64,000 nucleotides of DNA from Caenorhabditis remanei (Eukaryota > Nematoda > Chromadorea > Rhabditida > Rhabditidae). A program made the position numbers and the translations under genes. The stretch covers positions 3,286,001-3,350,000 of the forward strand of contig NC_071333.1 of assembly GCF_010183535.1 (NCBI RefSeq), in the 5' to 3' direction. Positions 21,350 to 33,712 of the stretch are shown piece by piece; position 1 is the stretch's first letter; each line of letters begins with the position of its first letter. The notes beneath the pieces were generated by a model. That model ran no database searches, had not been told where the DNA came from, and worked only from the letters and a program-made list of their open reading frames with translations.

Positions 21350-22495
21350 TTTTTGAGGGGTTCCGAGGGGTCACTGTAACTATTTTAGAGGGTTACCGTA
21401 TTCTGAAAAACATATATTTTTGGATTAATCACGAGAGGACGCTTTGAGCATGAAAACGAATAGATTTGGAGCATGTTAGGGTCTCGGCGCGAAAACTACA
21501 GTAACCGTTAGAGCGTTTTCGTGGGGAGTACCCTTTTCTCCAAAACCAGTCGTGTTTATATTCATCCGAAGCGTCTCGGAGAACTAAATCCAAAAACAAA
21601 ACAATTTTGAAGTTAAGTCGAAATTTGAAAGAGTTACGATAGATTTTGTACTGCTCAAATTTATGAAAAATTTTGAAATTCTGTAACTTTCTTCATTTTC
21701 TGTTATTATGGTTGATTTCAGTCTTGAAATGGATAGTCTGAAATTTTAACCCGTAGAGATTTTTATGGTAATACCCAAGAATTTGAATTTTCCCTATCTT
21801 AGACTTGATTATATGAACATTTAACATGTCCTTCTACATCAAAAAAACTGAAAGTGATACAATTCACATCAGAAAAGGAAAATATAAATCTAAAATTCAT
21901 TTCTGGCACGAAAATGCTACGGCCTCGGTCATAACAGACATATTGATATCAATTTGGGCATCCAGATTATGAAACAGAAATTTCCAGTCTGGGTATGTAA
22001 TTTTCATTAACTTTTGCTACCACCCTAAACAACATCAAGTTTTGTCAGCAAATACTGTTTCAGAAATGCTATGCCGAATAATATTGTTAGTGTAAATGGT
22101 AATTAAGTTGTGTAAGATCACAATAAAACTTTTTGAAATTGTTTTGTTTGTTCCACATTTTGTTTATTTGAAATATTAAAAATTAAAACAATGAAAACAA
22201 TAATTATGAAATTCATATGAAACCGAAAGCCCAAAAATGAAACAACCAACAAAAAGAGTGAGAGAGTTTGAGTGGAATATAACAAAAATAGCGATCCAGA
22301 AGAGATTCTAAAAAACATGAAAAAAAAGGACAAATGGTGTTGAAAAAACAAAAAGGCAATTAACACGGTTATCTGGATACCAAGAAAAGTCACGATCCAT
22401 TAGTATAGATCTTATTTTTTAACCAAAAAACCAAAAATTAAAAACATCTCAATTGTGACTTGACTTTTTTGGAGTGCTGGAACTGTCGCTGAGCT
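21350..22495. other. Intergenic
   Basis: AT-rich with several short AT-only ORFs that I do not support. The only notable feature is a G9 run at about 21006, just outside. Confidence 0.4.
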
Positions 22496-23968
22496 TCTGA
22501 AAATACTTATTGAAAAATTGTTGAATCACTTCAAATCAAGGCCGGCCTCGTCTCCGAAAACTAAGAAAGCCCCGACCGGAAAATATCCGATTTTTCTGTC
22601 TCGTCCGAGATAAGGCGGCCTTCCTAGATCTCGGCCGGCCAAGCAATCGGGCAAACTCATTTCGTGAGAAACACTCACCATTTATCTGCTGGTTTAGTGG
22701 ATTTCTTGTTATTTCTACATTTTTTGCCGTTTCCGGAACCAGCAAATGCTTTGAATCTTTCGTAACTGGTTTGAACTTCTGAAACAAGTGTATGAACTGA
22801 AAATCGTTCAAAACTAATCACTTACGATTGGTGATGTGTTTCTTGGTGTATTTTGGGGTTATTTGAGAAACAGGCTTCTTTTCGCGGGCACTTCTTCTGA
22901 GCCCTCCAGCTGGTGGAACCTAAAAATATAGGGTTTACAAACAATTTTTTGAAAATTGAACTACCTGCGGCTCTTCATCATCCATCTCCTGGTTGTTTTC
23001 CACATTGGCGTCGAGCTCTTGGCCTTCATTCTGTCGAGGACCCGTCTCATAGTTTTCCTTTATGTGTTGCTCTGGCTGTTCTCTCGGGTGAAGCAAATCA
23101 TTTACTTCCTGAAAAGGGCTATTTGTAATTTCAAAACATTCTATTATGAAATTATAATTACCTGGTTATCGACCGGTTGCTCATTGTTTGAATTGTGCTC
23201 TTCGTTTGGCTCCGCTTCATCCGGGACTCCTTCGATTTCCATAGGTTGGTCTCCAACGTCATAATTTTGAAGATCGTTTCTTTCTGGTGCTGGGTTTACT
23301 GATCGGTCCGTTCCTTCAGAATCTCGTTCCTGGTTTAGTCCAGATAAACTTTGACTGCTCCCTTCCTTCACTTGATGCTCCATTTCTTGAGCATGTTGTC
23401 TCCTCTGTTTTTGTGCTGGCTCCATTGGCTCCAATGAGTTTTCACGAGGCGCCAGAGAAGTTTTTCGGCCAGAATTCGCAAGACTTGGAGCACATGGTGA
23501 CGGAGCAGGAGCGGCGAGTTGAGGTGGATTCTAAAATTTTAATCTTTATAGTAAATTCTATTGCTTGTAAAAATGAATGTGAAAAATGCTGTCAATGCTA
23601 ATTGAAACAAAACAATAAACTCACCATTGTAGGTTGACCATTCATTTGACATTGGAGTAAATCGATGATTTGTTGTTTCTGTGAGTTGATTTCCTCCAAA
23701 TACTTGACTTTTTGGTTGAGCAGCTCATTCTCAAATTTCACCGTCAATTCTTTTTCTTGTTCTATCAACTTTTTTTCAGGTCCTCAATCTCTTTTTGTTG
23801 CGAATCCAATAGCTTTTGAGCAGCTAAGAGCGAATCCTCGACTTGTGGTTCAAGTGAGACGCCATCCAATGGTAAAATGACTGTAACACGACTAATTTCG
23901 CTGTTCTCCTTGTTGAAGACAATGTTGAAGTGGTCAACAGCTTTGCGGAATGTCCGATGGATGTCCAT
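22496..23968 (-). CDS. Six-exon coiled-coil/acidic protein with one apparent frameshift
   Basis: Exons 23968-23625, 23530-23162, 23108-22965, 22919-22826, 22778-22679 and the stop split at 22496 all have consensus splice sites and matching phases. Exon 1 starts MDIHRTFRKAVDHFNIVF and becomes a Gln/Glu/Lys-rich coiled coil (SLLAAQKLLDSQQKEIEDLK, then EQEKELTVKFENELLNQK). Exons 2-3 are acidic and Gln/Asn/Pro-rich; exons 4-5 are basic (GGLRRSAREKKPVSQITPKY). The length of exon 1 is one base short of keeping frame, and the change maps to the A7 run at ~23770-23776 where A8 would restore it. A TTTCAG lies 14 bp upstream of the ATG. The family is not recognised. Either a recent pseudogene or a homopolymer sequencing error. 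Confidence 0.6.
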
Positions 23969-23982
23969 CGGGAGCGATTACA

Positions 23983-24429
23983 CTGAAATGAAATATTGGC
24001 GGAGAGAAATCAAAAGTTCTGAGACAAACTAACACAAAAAATGAAGTAAATTGGAGATTTCAACGTTGACTGGCAGCTTGCGCGTTCTTTTGAATCTGAA
24101 AAACGACAAAATTCATACAAGAAAAGAAAAAAGAGAGAATGGAAAAACATACGGCGTAAATCCAACTATTTCTGTTCGAAAAGTCAACAAATCGTATGAA
24201 ATACATAACAAATATTGTCAATAATGCATTTTCAAGTAATATTTTGTCCAAAAAAAAAACGATGAAATTGAGCCGGGAAAACGTAAATTTAGAGCGTTTA
24301 GAAAGATTTTTATCATATGCTCCAATGAAGAAAGTTGCTCAGAATTTTCTGAGGTATAGGAATCTGCAATAAAAAATACAATTTAAGTCCTCCTTTAAGC
24401 TTTCTCCTTTGCATTCTACGGAATATATT
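23983..24429. other. Intergenic
   Basis: Presumed 5' side of the gene ending at 22496; no motif recognised. Confidence 0.4.
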
Positions 24430-26470
24430 TTTATTATTTTTTGCAGAAATGCTCGTAAAAGTTACACGTGCAAGCGTGGTAGGAAAGGAAAACGTTATCA
24501 AGCTTCAACACACACTTTTCTGAAGAAATCTACGAAAACTACAAAAAATCCTTAATTGTTCGCTATTATATTTGAGTTTCTGCTTTCCTAACTGATTTAT
24601 TACCAAAAAATGAAAAGGAACGGAAAAATCAATTAATTTCATTTCAGATTAACATCAAATTAGAAGAACGAATCGATTAACGATGTATTTATGGCTTGCG
24701 GAGATTCAAATCGTCTGCATATTCTGCCACGTCTTCTAAATTTTCATGTTTCCAGAGTTTTCATCTGAATGACCCAATTCTTCTTTAGAAGCTACGAGAT
24801 TTGAAGGACTGACGATTGGCCGGAGGTAGTCCACATGTTTTTTATAGACGCGTCACCATAAGTATTCTTTTCGAAAGTTACCAGACCTGGTCAGTATTCA
24901 ATAAAATACAAATCAAATCATCCAAATATATCAATTCTGCTCTTTTTTTTTCAAAAAAGGCGCACAGACACAATAAAACATTGATTCTGTTTTTTTCGCA
25001 ACCATGCATTTTTTAAAAAAGACGCTGACATCAGAAAAAAACATTGGCAAATGAAAGACATCAGTACAAACAGACATAGGAGCACATCGACAGACACACA
25101 GACAGACAGATGTCCGTGTTTGAATACAAATCAATTGACGACCACCCGAAAGTTAGGAGATTTGTACATTTAAAATAGAAACAGACACACACTCAAACAA
25201 ATTTACATATTTTTTGACAAGATGACTGTCGTTTTCCTATTAACTTTTCCATGTATTCCAGTTTCAGAAGTCTGCCTTTTTTTTGTTACCTTCTGCCTGC
25301 ATTTGACAAATTTCCATGAACCATACAAAGAAAGAGGCTTGCTCAAAAAAAAGTTCCGCGGATGACATTCCTCGTTCGTCATTTTCTGCCAATCATAATG
25401 AACGTCAAGTTTTCTGCTCCAGAACTCAAGAACTTTCTTGTCACCACTGACGATTTCTACATAAGTGTGTGAGTCACTAAATGCATAGTTTTTCTAGTTT
25501 CGGAAACATCAATTTTGGAGAAAAACGCAAAACTCCGTGAAAAACCCATCAGAAACGCTTAGAAGCGGGAAAGTGCTGCCCAATATCCCCAATTTTGTGT
25601 AAAGTATTGCCGGTGGTTTTCCTATGTTTACAAATTTTTTCGCAACGCCGCTCTGCAAAGACGAATTTGAATTTGCTTCCGTCATCAACCCCGGTAACTG
25701 TCAAAGCGTTATGTCTCTTCTGCCCTAGTATTGTCGTAAGTTCTCTTTTTTCCGGACCACTGTCTCTTGGATACATCAACCAAACAAGTATGTAACACAC
25801 CAACACTCTCTCCTTTCCGAATGTTTTCTCTTGCCTCTTCTTTGCAGTCAGATAAGAAATACGTCATCGGTCCAACAGATACACACACTAATGCACGTTG
25901 TCCAGTGGGTTGACCTCTTCTTTCCTCCTCACTGTCGTCGTCGTCGCTCGTGAAACACTATGAAGGGGAGGGAGGGGGAGAAAGAGGTGGGAGGCACCAC
26001 GAGAAATGCGTCAAGACGATTGTTGGCGCGTTTCCCCGATATCGCTTAGATTTAACCCATTTTTCCTGGTGCGAAATGTTTGAAGAGTCCTTTTTCACCA
26101 ATTCATCCCTTTTTTTCGGAGTTTTTCTGGCAGGAAAAAAATTTCTTGAATAACTTACGATTTTATATAATTAGTATCAATTAAATAATGGTTTTGTTTC
26201 AGAAATCGGGCGCTAGAGGATTATTCGACGTTGTCGACAGCAATATGTCTACCTGACAGCAGCAAACCAACCGGAAACGTCCTTATCCGATGATCTATGG
26301 GTGAGTATTATTTTGTTGAAAAAAAAAACTCCGGAAAAAACGCATCAGAAATGCTTAGAAGGAGAAAAGTGCTGCCCAAATTTCGAATATAGTTTGGAAA
26401 ATATTTTTTACCTTCTGTTCTTTCAGAGAAGTAATAAGTCAGGATACATTACCAAGAAGCTCAACAAAAG
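24430..26470 (+). pseudogene. Exon-cassette array, block A (decayed)
   Basis: Exon-like pieces matching block B in order: after TTTTTTGCAG at ~24446 a basic/Cys stretch (SYTCKRGRKGKRYQAS) that stops at TAA; after TTTCAG at ~24649 a piece with TAA where block B has TAC; then ~25820-26160 nearly identical to 30290-30590; then a cassette after TTTCAG at ~26203 reading NRALEDYSTLSTAICLPD; then SGYITKKLNKRRE at ~26428-26480. Several stops show this copy is dead. The original protein family is not recognised. Confidence 0.55.
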
Positions 26471-26479
26471 AAGAGAGTG

Positions 26480-27774
26480 AAATTTGACGAGAAAAGAAAG
26501 CGAATCGATCAAATTATGCGAAGCAGACCTACTAGAGATACAAAAGCAGCGTATCGATGTTGTCTGAAAGAAAGTTGGAATGTGTGAGAGAAGAATGCCG
26601 ATCTATTGATGTTAACAAACATTCCCTTCTGTAAGAACTAACTCATACAGCAAAAATTCGATTATAATAGTTCCAAACGGCTGTTCTAAGAGAAGTCTTA
26701 CCTGTGGATTTATTCTGCGAACCTTAGAATTCTAGTATTAATTAATTTCAAAAAACATCGAATGATCAAAAAGTAGTGTCAGATATGTTTGGAAGAAAGG
26801 AAATGCTGCCCAAATTTTGAGAAAAACTTTGCGGAAGCAGTTTTTTCATTCAAATCCTGACCAATTTCTAACCAGTTCACATCGTATCACAGAATACTAC
26901 AAAAATTTTCTTTTTGGCTTTTTCTCGCCTAGAAATAACAAAAATTCAATAGGTTTAACAAAAGTGTTTAATTTATTTCAATTTATTTGTGTGTTCTGAA
27001 AGTGGGTGGAGGTTTTTCAAAATAGTTCAGTGGCACTTCATAAGATAGCAGAAAAAATACTCGAGATCATAACAAAATCATCTTTTTTTGTCTAGTGCAC
27101 CTGCTTGCGTTTTCATGGACAAATCATTCTAGCGGGATGATCAGCCATAGACAATTGATAAAACCTAGTAAACATCAATCTAAAGTATGATTTTTATCAT
27201 TGTGTTTGTTACAGAGTACTTCGATGTCAGGATGCACCTTCAAGAAGTTCAACATAGGAAGACAGTGAAATGTGGTGGGACACTACACAAAATGTCTGCG
27301 TCTCTTCAGCCCCAATGATGTTCCTTAAGTGGAAGCCCCGTGGTGGCTAGGAGGACTATTTATATTCGTCCACCAGAAGTCGATTCATCCTGACGGCTCA
27401 ATCTTTTCCAGCCGAGTGGACAGTTCGGACTATTGACGTGTTTCGAAACCGCCACACCGACAGAAAATATTGGAAATCGCTTTTTCTTGCGGCTACATCT
27501 GCATCGACATGGTTCTCTAAGACAGAACCGCTTGCCACAATAAAAGAAGGTACGTAAAGAAACAAATCTGAAAGTTGTCTGAAAACAAAAATGAATAATG
27601 ATACTGCCACAGAAAATAGTTGTCTCGTTGTTGTTACTCATATGCCGAAAGTTTGTTCGAAAAACCAATATTCGAATTCCTTCCATTAGTACAACACTCC
27701 ACACCCTACGTCGCGCATTGTTTGTTAGATTTGTTACTGTGATTCTTATTTGATAAAACTTTTTCCATTAGTTT
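26480..27774. other. Spacer with one extra cassette
   Basis: 27214-27272 repeats the last cassette in diverged form (after GTTACAG: STSMSGCTFKKFN). No other gene is supported; the longer minus-strand frame at 27360-27704 has no splice or family support. Confidence 0.4.
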
Positions 27775-28079
27775 TAACGAAAATATTATTATTTCTGCAG
27801 AATTACTTGGGAAAGTTGGCGCGTGCAAGTGTGGTGAGAGAAGAGACCGTTATCAAGCATTAATAGACAAGGTTGTGAGAAACAGCGTAGAGAACTGCAA
27901 AAAAATCCTTCAATGTCGGCAATCTTTTCAATTTTATGTGAGCACCTGCTACTCAACAGATTTATTACCGAAAAATCAAAAATTGAGCAGATAATTTTGA
28001 AAAAAAAACTAAAAACTGAATGAATTGTATTTCAGATTGACGTCGAATTCGGAGAACAAATCGATTACCAACGCATTTA

Positions 28080-29383
28080 CAGGGTGGCGCAGAATTACCC
28101 GCACAAGCTATAAGTGCTATATCTAAAAAATTAAAAGTCAGAAAGCCATGAGAGTCAACAAAAAGTTTATTTATGATCATAACAACAATTATCAGCTAAA
28201 CTTGTTCCATCCGACCTCCTCTCTTTTCGATGACATCACTAAGACGTCTGGGGTAGGTAACGATGGTTGCACGCAGGTAATCTGGCGACAAAGCGTCCCG
28301 TTCCTTGACCAGGGTCTTCTTCAGGGCTTCGATACTTGAGTGGGATTTAGCGTTGACCTTGTTCTGCAAAACCCCCCAGATGGAGTAGTCCAAAGGATTG
28401 AGGTCTGGCGAGGACGGAGGCCATTCGTCCTTCGGGATGAATGCAGGCAAATGGGTCTCGCACCACTGTTGCGACAACTTGGCTGTGTGAGCTGGAGCAC
28501 CGTCTTGTTGGAATACCCAGTGACGTCCATTGAAGTGTGTCTGAGCCCAGGGAAGAAATGTCTTTTCTAAAATCTGCAATATGTAGACTTCATTGTTGAT
28601 TTTGACTCCTTGATCGACAAAAAGCAATTCTGATTTGCCATCAGCACACACTGCTCCAAAAACCATCACACTAGCGGGATGAGAGGCTTGATGAATCGTT
28701 TTTCCGTTGGCAAAAGCTTCCTCAGATGTCTCACCAAGTACTTGATGATTTTGAAGATTGAATTCAGCCTGTACCGTGAACAGCTTATCGTCAGAGAACA
28801 CTGTAACCAAGTGTTCACCATTGAGCGTGCGCTGAAGGAGCTTTTTCGATCTTTCGAGCCGATTCTTGGTTGTAGCTTCCGAGAGAATGGCCGCTTTTCT
28901 TTCACGATAACAGGTAAGCTTCAGCTTGTCTTAAACAATCCTTCCCAACAAACGCCGACTAATTTTCATACCTTTCGCCATCTTTCTGATCCTCCGATGT
29001 GCATTTCTTCTGATTCTCTCCTTCACAGCTTTGATCCGATCTGGAGTGACGATTGTTGCTTTTCTCCCTCTCCCACGTCTATAAAAGAACGTGCCGAGCT
29101 TTTTGAAACGAGAAATCGAATTATACACTGTTCTACTTGGGACTCCGAGCCGTTTAATGATGTCAACCGGAGCGACTCCTGCTTTGAAAAGGTTCAAAAT
29201 GGTAGAGCGATGTCTACTCGGCGGTGCCATTTACCTAAAACAAAACCGATCGATCTGAATTTTGACAGAATGATAAAACATAATATAATTAACAAAAATT
29301 TAAATAATACGCGCACCAGAATTGCGTCTATCGCCTTGCTTTATGGCGTCAAACTTTTGTGCGGGTAATTCTGCGCCACCCTG
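28080..29383. mobile_element. 1.3 kb mariner (DD37D, maT-like)
   Basis: Both ends begin CAGGGTGGCGCAGAATTA, with at least 27 identical terminal bases, and are flanked by the target TA (28078-28079 and 29384-29385). The element encodes a minus-strand transposase. Size, termini and TA duplication fit IS630-Tc1-mariner elements. Confidence 0.95.
28196..29230 (-). pseudogene. mariner transposase with one in-frame stop
   Basis: A 344-residue frame runs from ATG at 29230 to the stop at 28196, broken only by TAA at 28933-28931. The N-terminal ~100 residues hold paired helix-turn-helix features (KAGVAPVDIIKRLGVPSRTV, then VTPDRIKAVKERIRRNAHRR). The catalytic part has an acidic residue in FSDDK (~147), the second in QQDGAPAH (~243) and the third in PDLNPLDYSIW (~281). 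Counting gives 37 residues between the last two, the DD37D spacing. The enzyme would cut and rejoin the ends of its own element. The nonsense codon separates the DNA-binding from the catalytic half, so this copy is probably inactive. Confidence 0.93.
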
Positions 29384-30879
29384 TATGGCTTGCGGAGAGT
29401 CAGACATAATGTGAAATGCCGTCTGGAATGTCAGTGTAAACCCAACCAACGGAATCACCTAATCCTTCTGAAGAACCCACGAGATTTGAGGAACCTGACG
29501 GATCCCCGCAGTTTGCCCAGATGTATTTTTCAGACGCGCCACCACACACTATATGTTCAGAAGGAACTATATCTGGTAAGTACTCATTCAAATAGAAATC
29601 AAACAATATTAATTATTCTTTCCTTTTTCAAAAAAAAGCACACAGACAACATAACAACTTTTACAAATGTGAGACATCGAGACAAACACACGAAGAAGCA
29701 TATCGAGAGACACACAGACCGACTTATGTCAGTGTAAAAAGAAAACCCTACTGACAGACATCCGAAAGTGAGGAAAATTATACATGATATGTAGAAACAG
29801 ATCGATTCACTCAAAAATAAACACATTTTTTGGTAACATGACAGCTTTTAATCATTTTCTGTCTTCCTTACGCTTACATCTGTCTGCATTTTACAAATTT
29901 TAATGAACTCGCGTACAATGACGAGCCATGCTCCAAGAAACGTGCCGCGCATGACATCTCCTTTTGTCTTTTTGTGCCGATTTTGATGGATCTCAAATTT
30001 GCTGCTCCAGAACTCAAAAATTTGATTGTTATCGCCGTCAATGTCTGTTAACAAATTCTGAACCTATTCCTGCTCTGCAAAGAGCCCATTGCTGCTCTGC
30101 AAAGAAAAATTCGTCATTGATGCCAGTAACTGTTAAAATGTGATGCCTATTCTGTTCTAACATTGTCCTTCGTTTTCCGACCACTGTCTTTCAGATGCAT
30201 AAAATAACACCAACGAAAATCGGGGTAGAGGCAACCGAATACACACACCAACACTCTTTTCTCTGAATATTCTCTCTCGCCTCTTCTCCGCAGTCCGATA
30301 AGAAATACGTCATCGGCCCAACAGATACACACACATAATGCACGTTGTCCAGTGTGTTGACCTCCTCTTTCCTCCTCACTATCGTCATCGCCGCCCGTGA
30401 AACACTATGATGGGGAGGGAGGGGAAAAGAGGGGAGGCACCGAGAAATGCGTCAAGACGATTGTTGGCGCGTTTCCCCGATATCGCTTAGATTTTACCCA
30501 TTTTTCCTGGTGCGAAATGTTTGAGGAGTCCTTTTTCACCGATTTATCCCTTTTTTCGGAGTTTTTCTGGCAGGAAAAAATTTCTTGAACAACTTACGAT
30601 TTTATATGATTAGTATCAAATAAAACATGTTTTTGTTTCAGAAATCGAGCGCTCGACGATTATTCGACGTTGTCGACAGCAATATGTCTACATGACAGCA
30701 AACCAACTGGAAACGTCCTTGTAATAATCCGATGGTCTATGGGTGAGTATTATTTTATTGAAAAAAAAAACAAAATTCCGGAAAAAAAACGCATCAGAAA
30801 CGCTCAGAAGGGGAAAAATGCTGCCCAAATTTTGAATATAATTTAAGAGAAGTATTCTCTACATTCTGCTTCTTTCAGA

Positions 30880-31440
30880 GAAGTAAGATGTCAGGATCGC
30901 TTAGATTTTACCCTTTTTTTCCTGGTGCGATACATTTTTTTGAATAATTTGACTATTTTATGTGATTAGTATGGAATAAAAAATGGTTTTGTTTCAGAAA
31001 TCTGGTGCTGCAGGATTCTCTGATGTTGTCGACAGCAATATGTTCGCCTGGTACCAGTAAATCAACCGAAAACCTACTTACAATAATCCAAACGTCTAAT
31101 GTAAGTGTGAGTATTATTTTGTTGAAAAAAACAGAAAACTCCGGGAAAATCGCATTAGAAACGCTTGGAAGAGGGGAAATGCTGGCCAAATTTTCGAATG
31201 AGACTTATGTGAAGCATTTCATACAATGTGTTTCTTTCAGATAATGTAGCCGTCAGGATACGCCTCCAGGAACATCAACACGAAATACAAAAGCAGCGCA
31301 TTGATGTTGTCCGAAAAGAAAATTGAAATGAGAGTGTGGGAAGAATTCCGATCAACTGATGTCGTCAAAAGTTCCCAAAGAGAGAGATGGCAACCTGGCC
31401 GCATTCTTTCAAATTTCAATTGTCTGTGGGTGAGTATTAA
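30880..31440 (+). pseudogene. Exon-cassette array, block C
   Basis: After TTTCAG at ~30998 a cassette reads LVLQDSLMLSTAICSPGTSK and stays open to a GT near 31100. A second, after TTTCAG at ~31241, matches the SGYITKK cassette in diverged form (PSGYASRNINTKYKS). These are third and fourth copies of the block A/B pieces. Confidence 0.5.
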
Positions 31441-32444
31441 TCACTTCAAAAGAATCGAATCATAAAATGAGCGAAGTCAAACATGTTCGGAAGAGTGGAA
31501 ATGCTGCTAAAATTCTGATTAAACCCCAAAGGAAGCAGTTTCTTTATTCAAATGATGATTAATGTGTTATTAGTACACAATATATGACACATTTGTACTC
31601 AAATACTCCTAATGGTTCTCACCTGCCTAGAAACAACAAAAATGCTGTAGACTCAGCAAGAAATCGATGAAATTGATGAAACTGCTTTTACTCTTTTTGT
31701 TCGTCAGTTTCTTCACATAAAAACATTGAGAACCCTTGATGATGACAAACTTTTGCTCAAATTGAAGCTAGCGAAGATGTTTTCGTGAAATTATACCCGT
31801 CGTTAGCAAACATTTTCAAGAAAGAGGGTTTCTTGCTGAAGAGACCAGACCCTCTTTTTAGTTTTTTTTTGGGAGATTTTCTGTCCAAGAGTATGGTCGA
31901 AACAGTTTTTGTTTTTGATTTTATGCCACCTTTCCAGTAATCTACAGTAGTCTCCCAGTATAATTTGAGAAAGTGAGTTAAATTTTTAAAAAAAACCAAG
32001 CTTTTCAGAAATTTATTCAGATTTGGTTGGTTTCTCTCCTGAGAGATATTGCTAGAACAGTATAACTACACGTTTGCAGTTTTCTTTAATACGCAGATTC
32101 AGGCACATGCTAAACGTTGTCTGAACCATTAACTAAACTTCTCCAAGCCAACTACAAAAAAAATTGAAAGAAGTGAATATATAGTAAAAATTTCAAAAAC
32201 AATAGTAGTCTGAGGCACACAGGGCCAAGCAATTTTTTGAAAATGAGAAGTGAAGTGACCAATGATAGAGAAAACAATTAATACAAAGAAAGAAATGAAG
32301 AAACAAAAAATTTGTCATTAGCCGAGAATCAATTCCATTTTTTTGTTAATCACCTTTCCAAGGTGAAGAGAAGAGAGCATGAGGAGAAAAATATGGTGCC
32401 GGGTTCTAATGAGGTGGATACCCTAGAATAAGATACAAAAATTT
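31441..32444. other. Intergenic
   Basis: No gene or repeat border recognised. Confidence 0.4.
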
Positions 32445-33175
32445 CTGAAAAAACTAGTCCTCGAGCTCAGAAAAACAGTTTTTGACATTTTCATAGTTTC
32501 TAGAGCCGAAAAGCAAGGAAAACCACCAAACGTGGTCCGTGGCCGAGTTTTCCGACACGTGGCCTAGAAATCCAAATAATGGAAAAAACTAGTCCCCGAG
32601 CTCAGAAAGTCAGTTTTTTGACACTTTTATCGTTTCTAGAGCCAAAAAGCAAGAAAACCACCAAACGTGGTCCGTGGCCGAGTTTTCCGACACGTGGCCT
32701 AGAAATCCAAATAATGAAAAAACTAGTCCCCGAGCTCAGAAAGTCAGTTTTTTGACATTTTCATCGTTTCTAGAGCCAAAAAGCAAGAAAACCACCAAAC
32801 GTGGTCCGTGGCCGAGTTTTCCGACACGTGGCCTAGAAATTCAAATAATGAAAAAACTAGTCCCCGAGCTCAGAAAGTCAGTTTTTTGACATTTTCATCG
32901 TTTCTTGAGCCAAAAAGCAAGAAAACAACTTTCCGACACGTGGCCTAGAAATCCAAATAATGAAAAAACTAGTCCCCAAGCTCAGAAAGTCAGTTTTTGA
33001 CATTTTCATCGTTTCTAGAGCCAAAAAGCAAGGAAACCACCAAATGTGGTACGTGGCCGAGTTTTCCGACACGTGGCCTAGAAATTCCAATTATGAAAAA
33101 AACTAGTCCCCGAGCTGAAAATGTCAGTTTTGGACACATTCATGAAAAAACTAGTCCCGCAATTTTTGGCATCTC
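32445..33175. repeat. Minisatellite, ~132 bp unit, about 5.5 copies
   Basis: Units start near 32448, 32583, 32717, 32849, 32963 and 33095. Each has GAAAAAACTAGTCC, CGTTTCTAGAGCC, CCAAACGTGGTCCGTGGCCG and CCGACACGTGGCCTAG. The fourth unit lacks about 20 bp around the CGTGGTCC block and the last is truncated. The ORFs across it are by-products. Confidence 0.9.
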
Positions 33176-33437
33176 CCGTTAAAATGACAATAACTCTCTA
33201 AGAAGTACCCGTACAAAAAAGTTGTCAACTACAAAAACGAAGCTCCATTTTTCATCTGCTTGATTAACGTAATTTTTTTTCATTAAGCGCGTGTCTACAC
33301 TATTCCACAAAAGCATCGTTCCACCCCTCCTTTTTTCAAAAAAAGTACTCACTGTACTAAAAAAGCAGAGTTGCAACGGGTTTTTGATATGAATCAATTC
33401 AGAAAGCCAGGAAAAAGATAAATTTCTTCTGGTTTCA
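33176..33437. repeat. Copy of the AGTTGTCAACTACAAAAA module
   Basis: AATAACTCTCTAAGAAG is followed by GTACAAAAAAGTTGTCAACT and ACAAAAACGAAGCTCC at 33190-33250, the same order as in other copies of this dispersed module. Confidence 0.55.
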
Positions 33438-33712
33438 TGTCTGAAAATGCGTCTAAAGCGAGTTATGAGACCTCAAAATGTCAAAAATCTATGCTAGTCG
33501 TGCATTTTTTCAGTACATTTCAATCGAATTTCTCTTCGTCCTACACGTGAAAGCAATATTTTCAAAAATTCTCAAGAAAAAATTCGAAAAAATGAACATT
33601 TACGAATGCATTTCACGGTCAGACGAGGAGAATTTCTATTGAAATGTACTGAAAAAATGACGACGGGGAGCGATTTTTGGAATTTTGAGGTCTCATAACT
33701 CGCTTAAAACTG
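33438..33712. repeat. Fold-back MITE-like repeat
   Basis: Arms carry AAGCGAGTTATGAGACCTCA and CAGTACATTTCAAT inward on each side, pairing around a centre near 33575. The target duplication was not resolved. Confidence 0.65.

Larger units (their letters stand above)
27793..30880 (+). pseudogene. Exon-cassette array, block B, split by a mariner
   Basis: After CTGCAG at ~27801 an exon reads ELLGKVGACKCGERRDRYQA and ends FQFY|GTGAGC. The next, after TTTCAG at ~28035, reads IDVEFGEQIDYQRIY and is cut by the mariner at 28080. Beyond it the same frame resumes at 29386 as GLRRVRHNVKCRLECQC and runs to a GTAAGT donor near 29578. Removing the element and one TA leaves an unbroken exon. Later pieces include AAHDISFCLFVPILMDLKFA (~29940) and NRALDDYSTLSTAICLHDSK (~30645). 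It was probably intact before the insertion. Cys-rich; family unknown. Confidence 0.6.

Noticed and set aside
22118..22393. Phe-rich 91-residue minus-strand ORF
   Set aside because: AT-driven composition, with no start context or family match.
27360..27704. Minus-strand 114-residue ORF as a gene
   Set aside because: No family resemblance, no splice context, and it overlaps a spacer of the cassette array.
32445..33175. CRISPR-like array
   Set aside because: Units are ~132 bp and repeat in full with no unique spacers; the genome is eukaryotic. It is a minisatellite.
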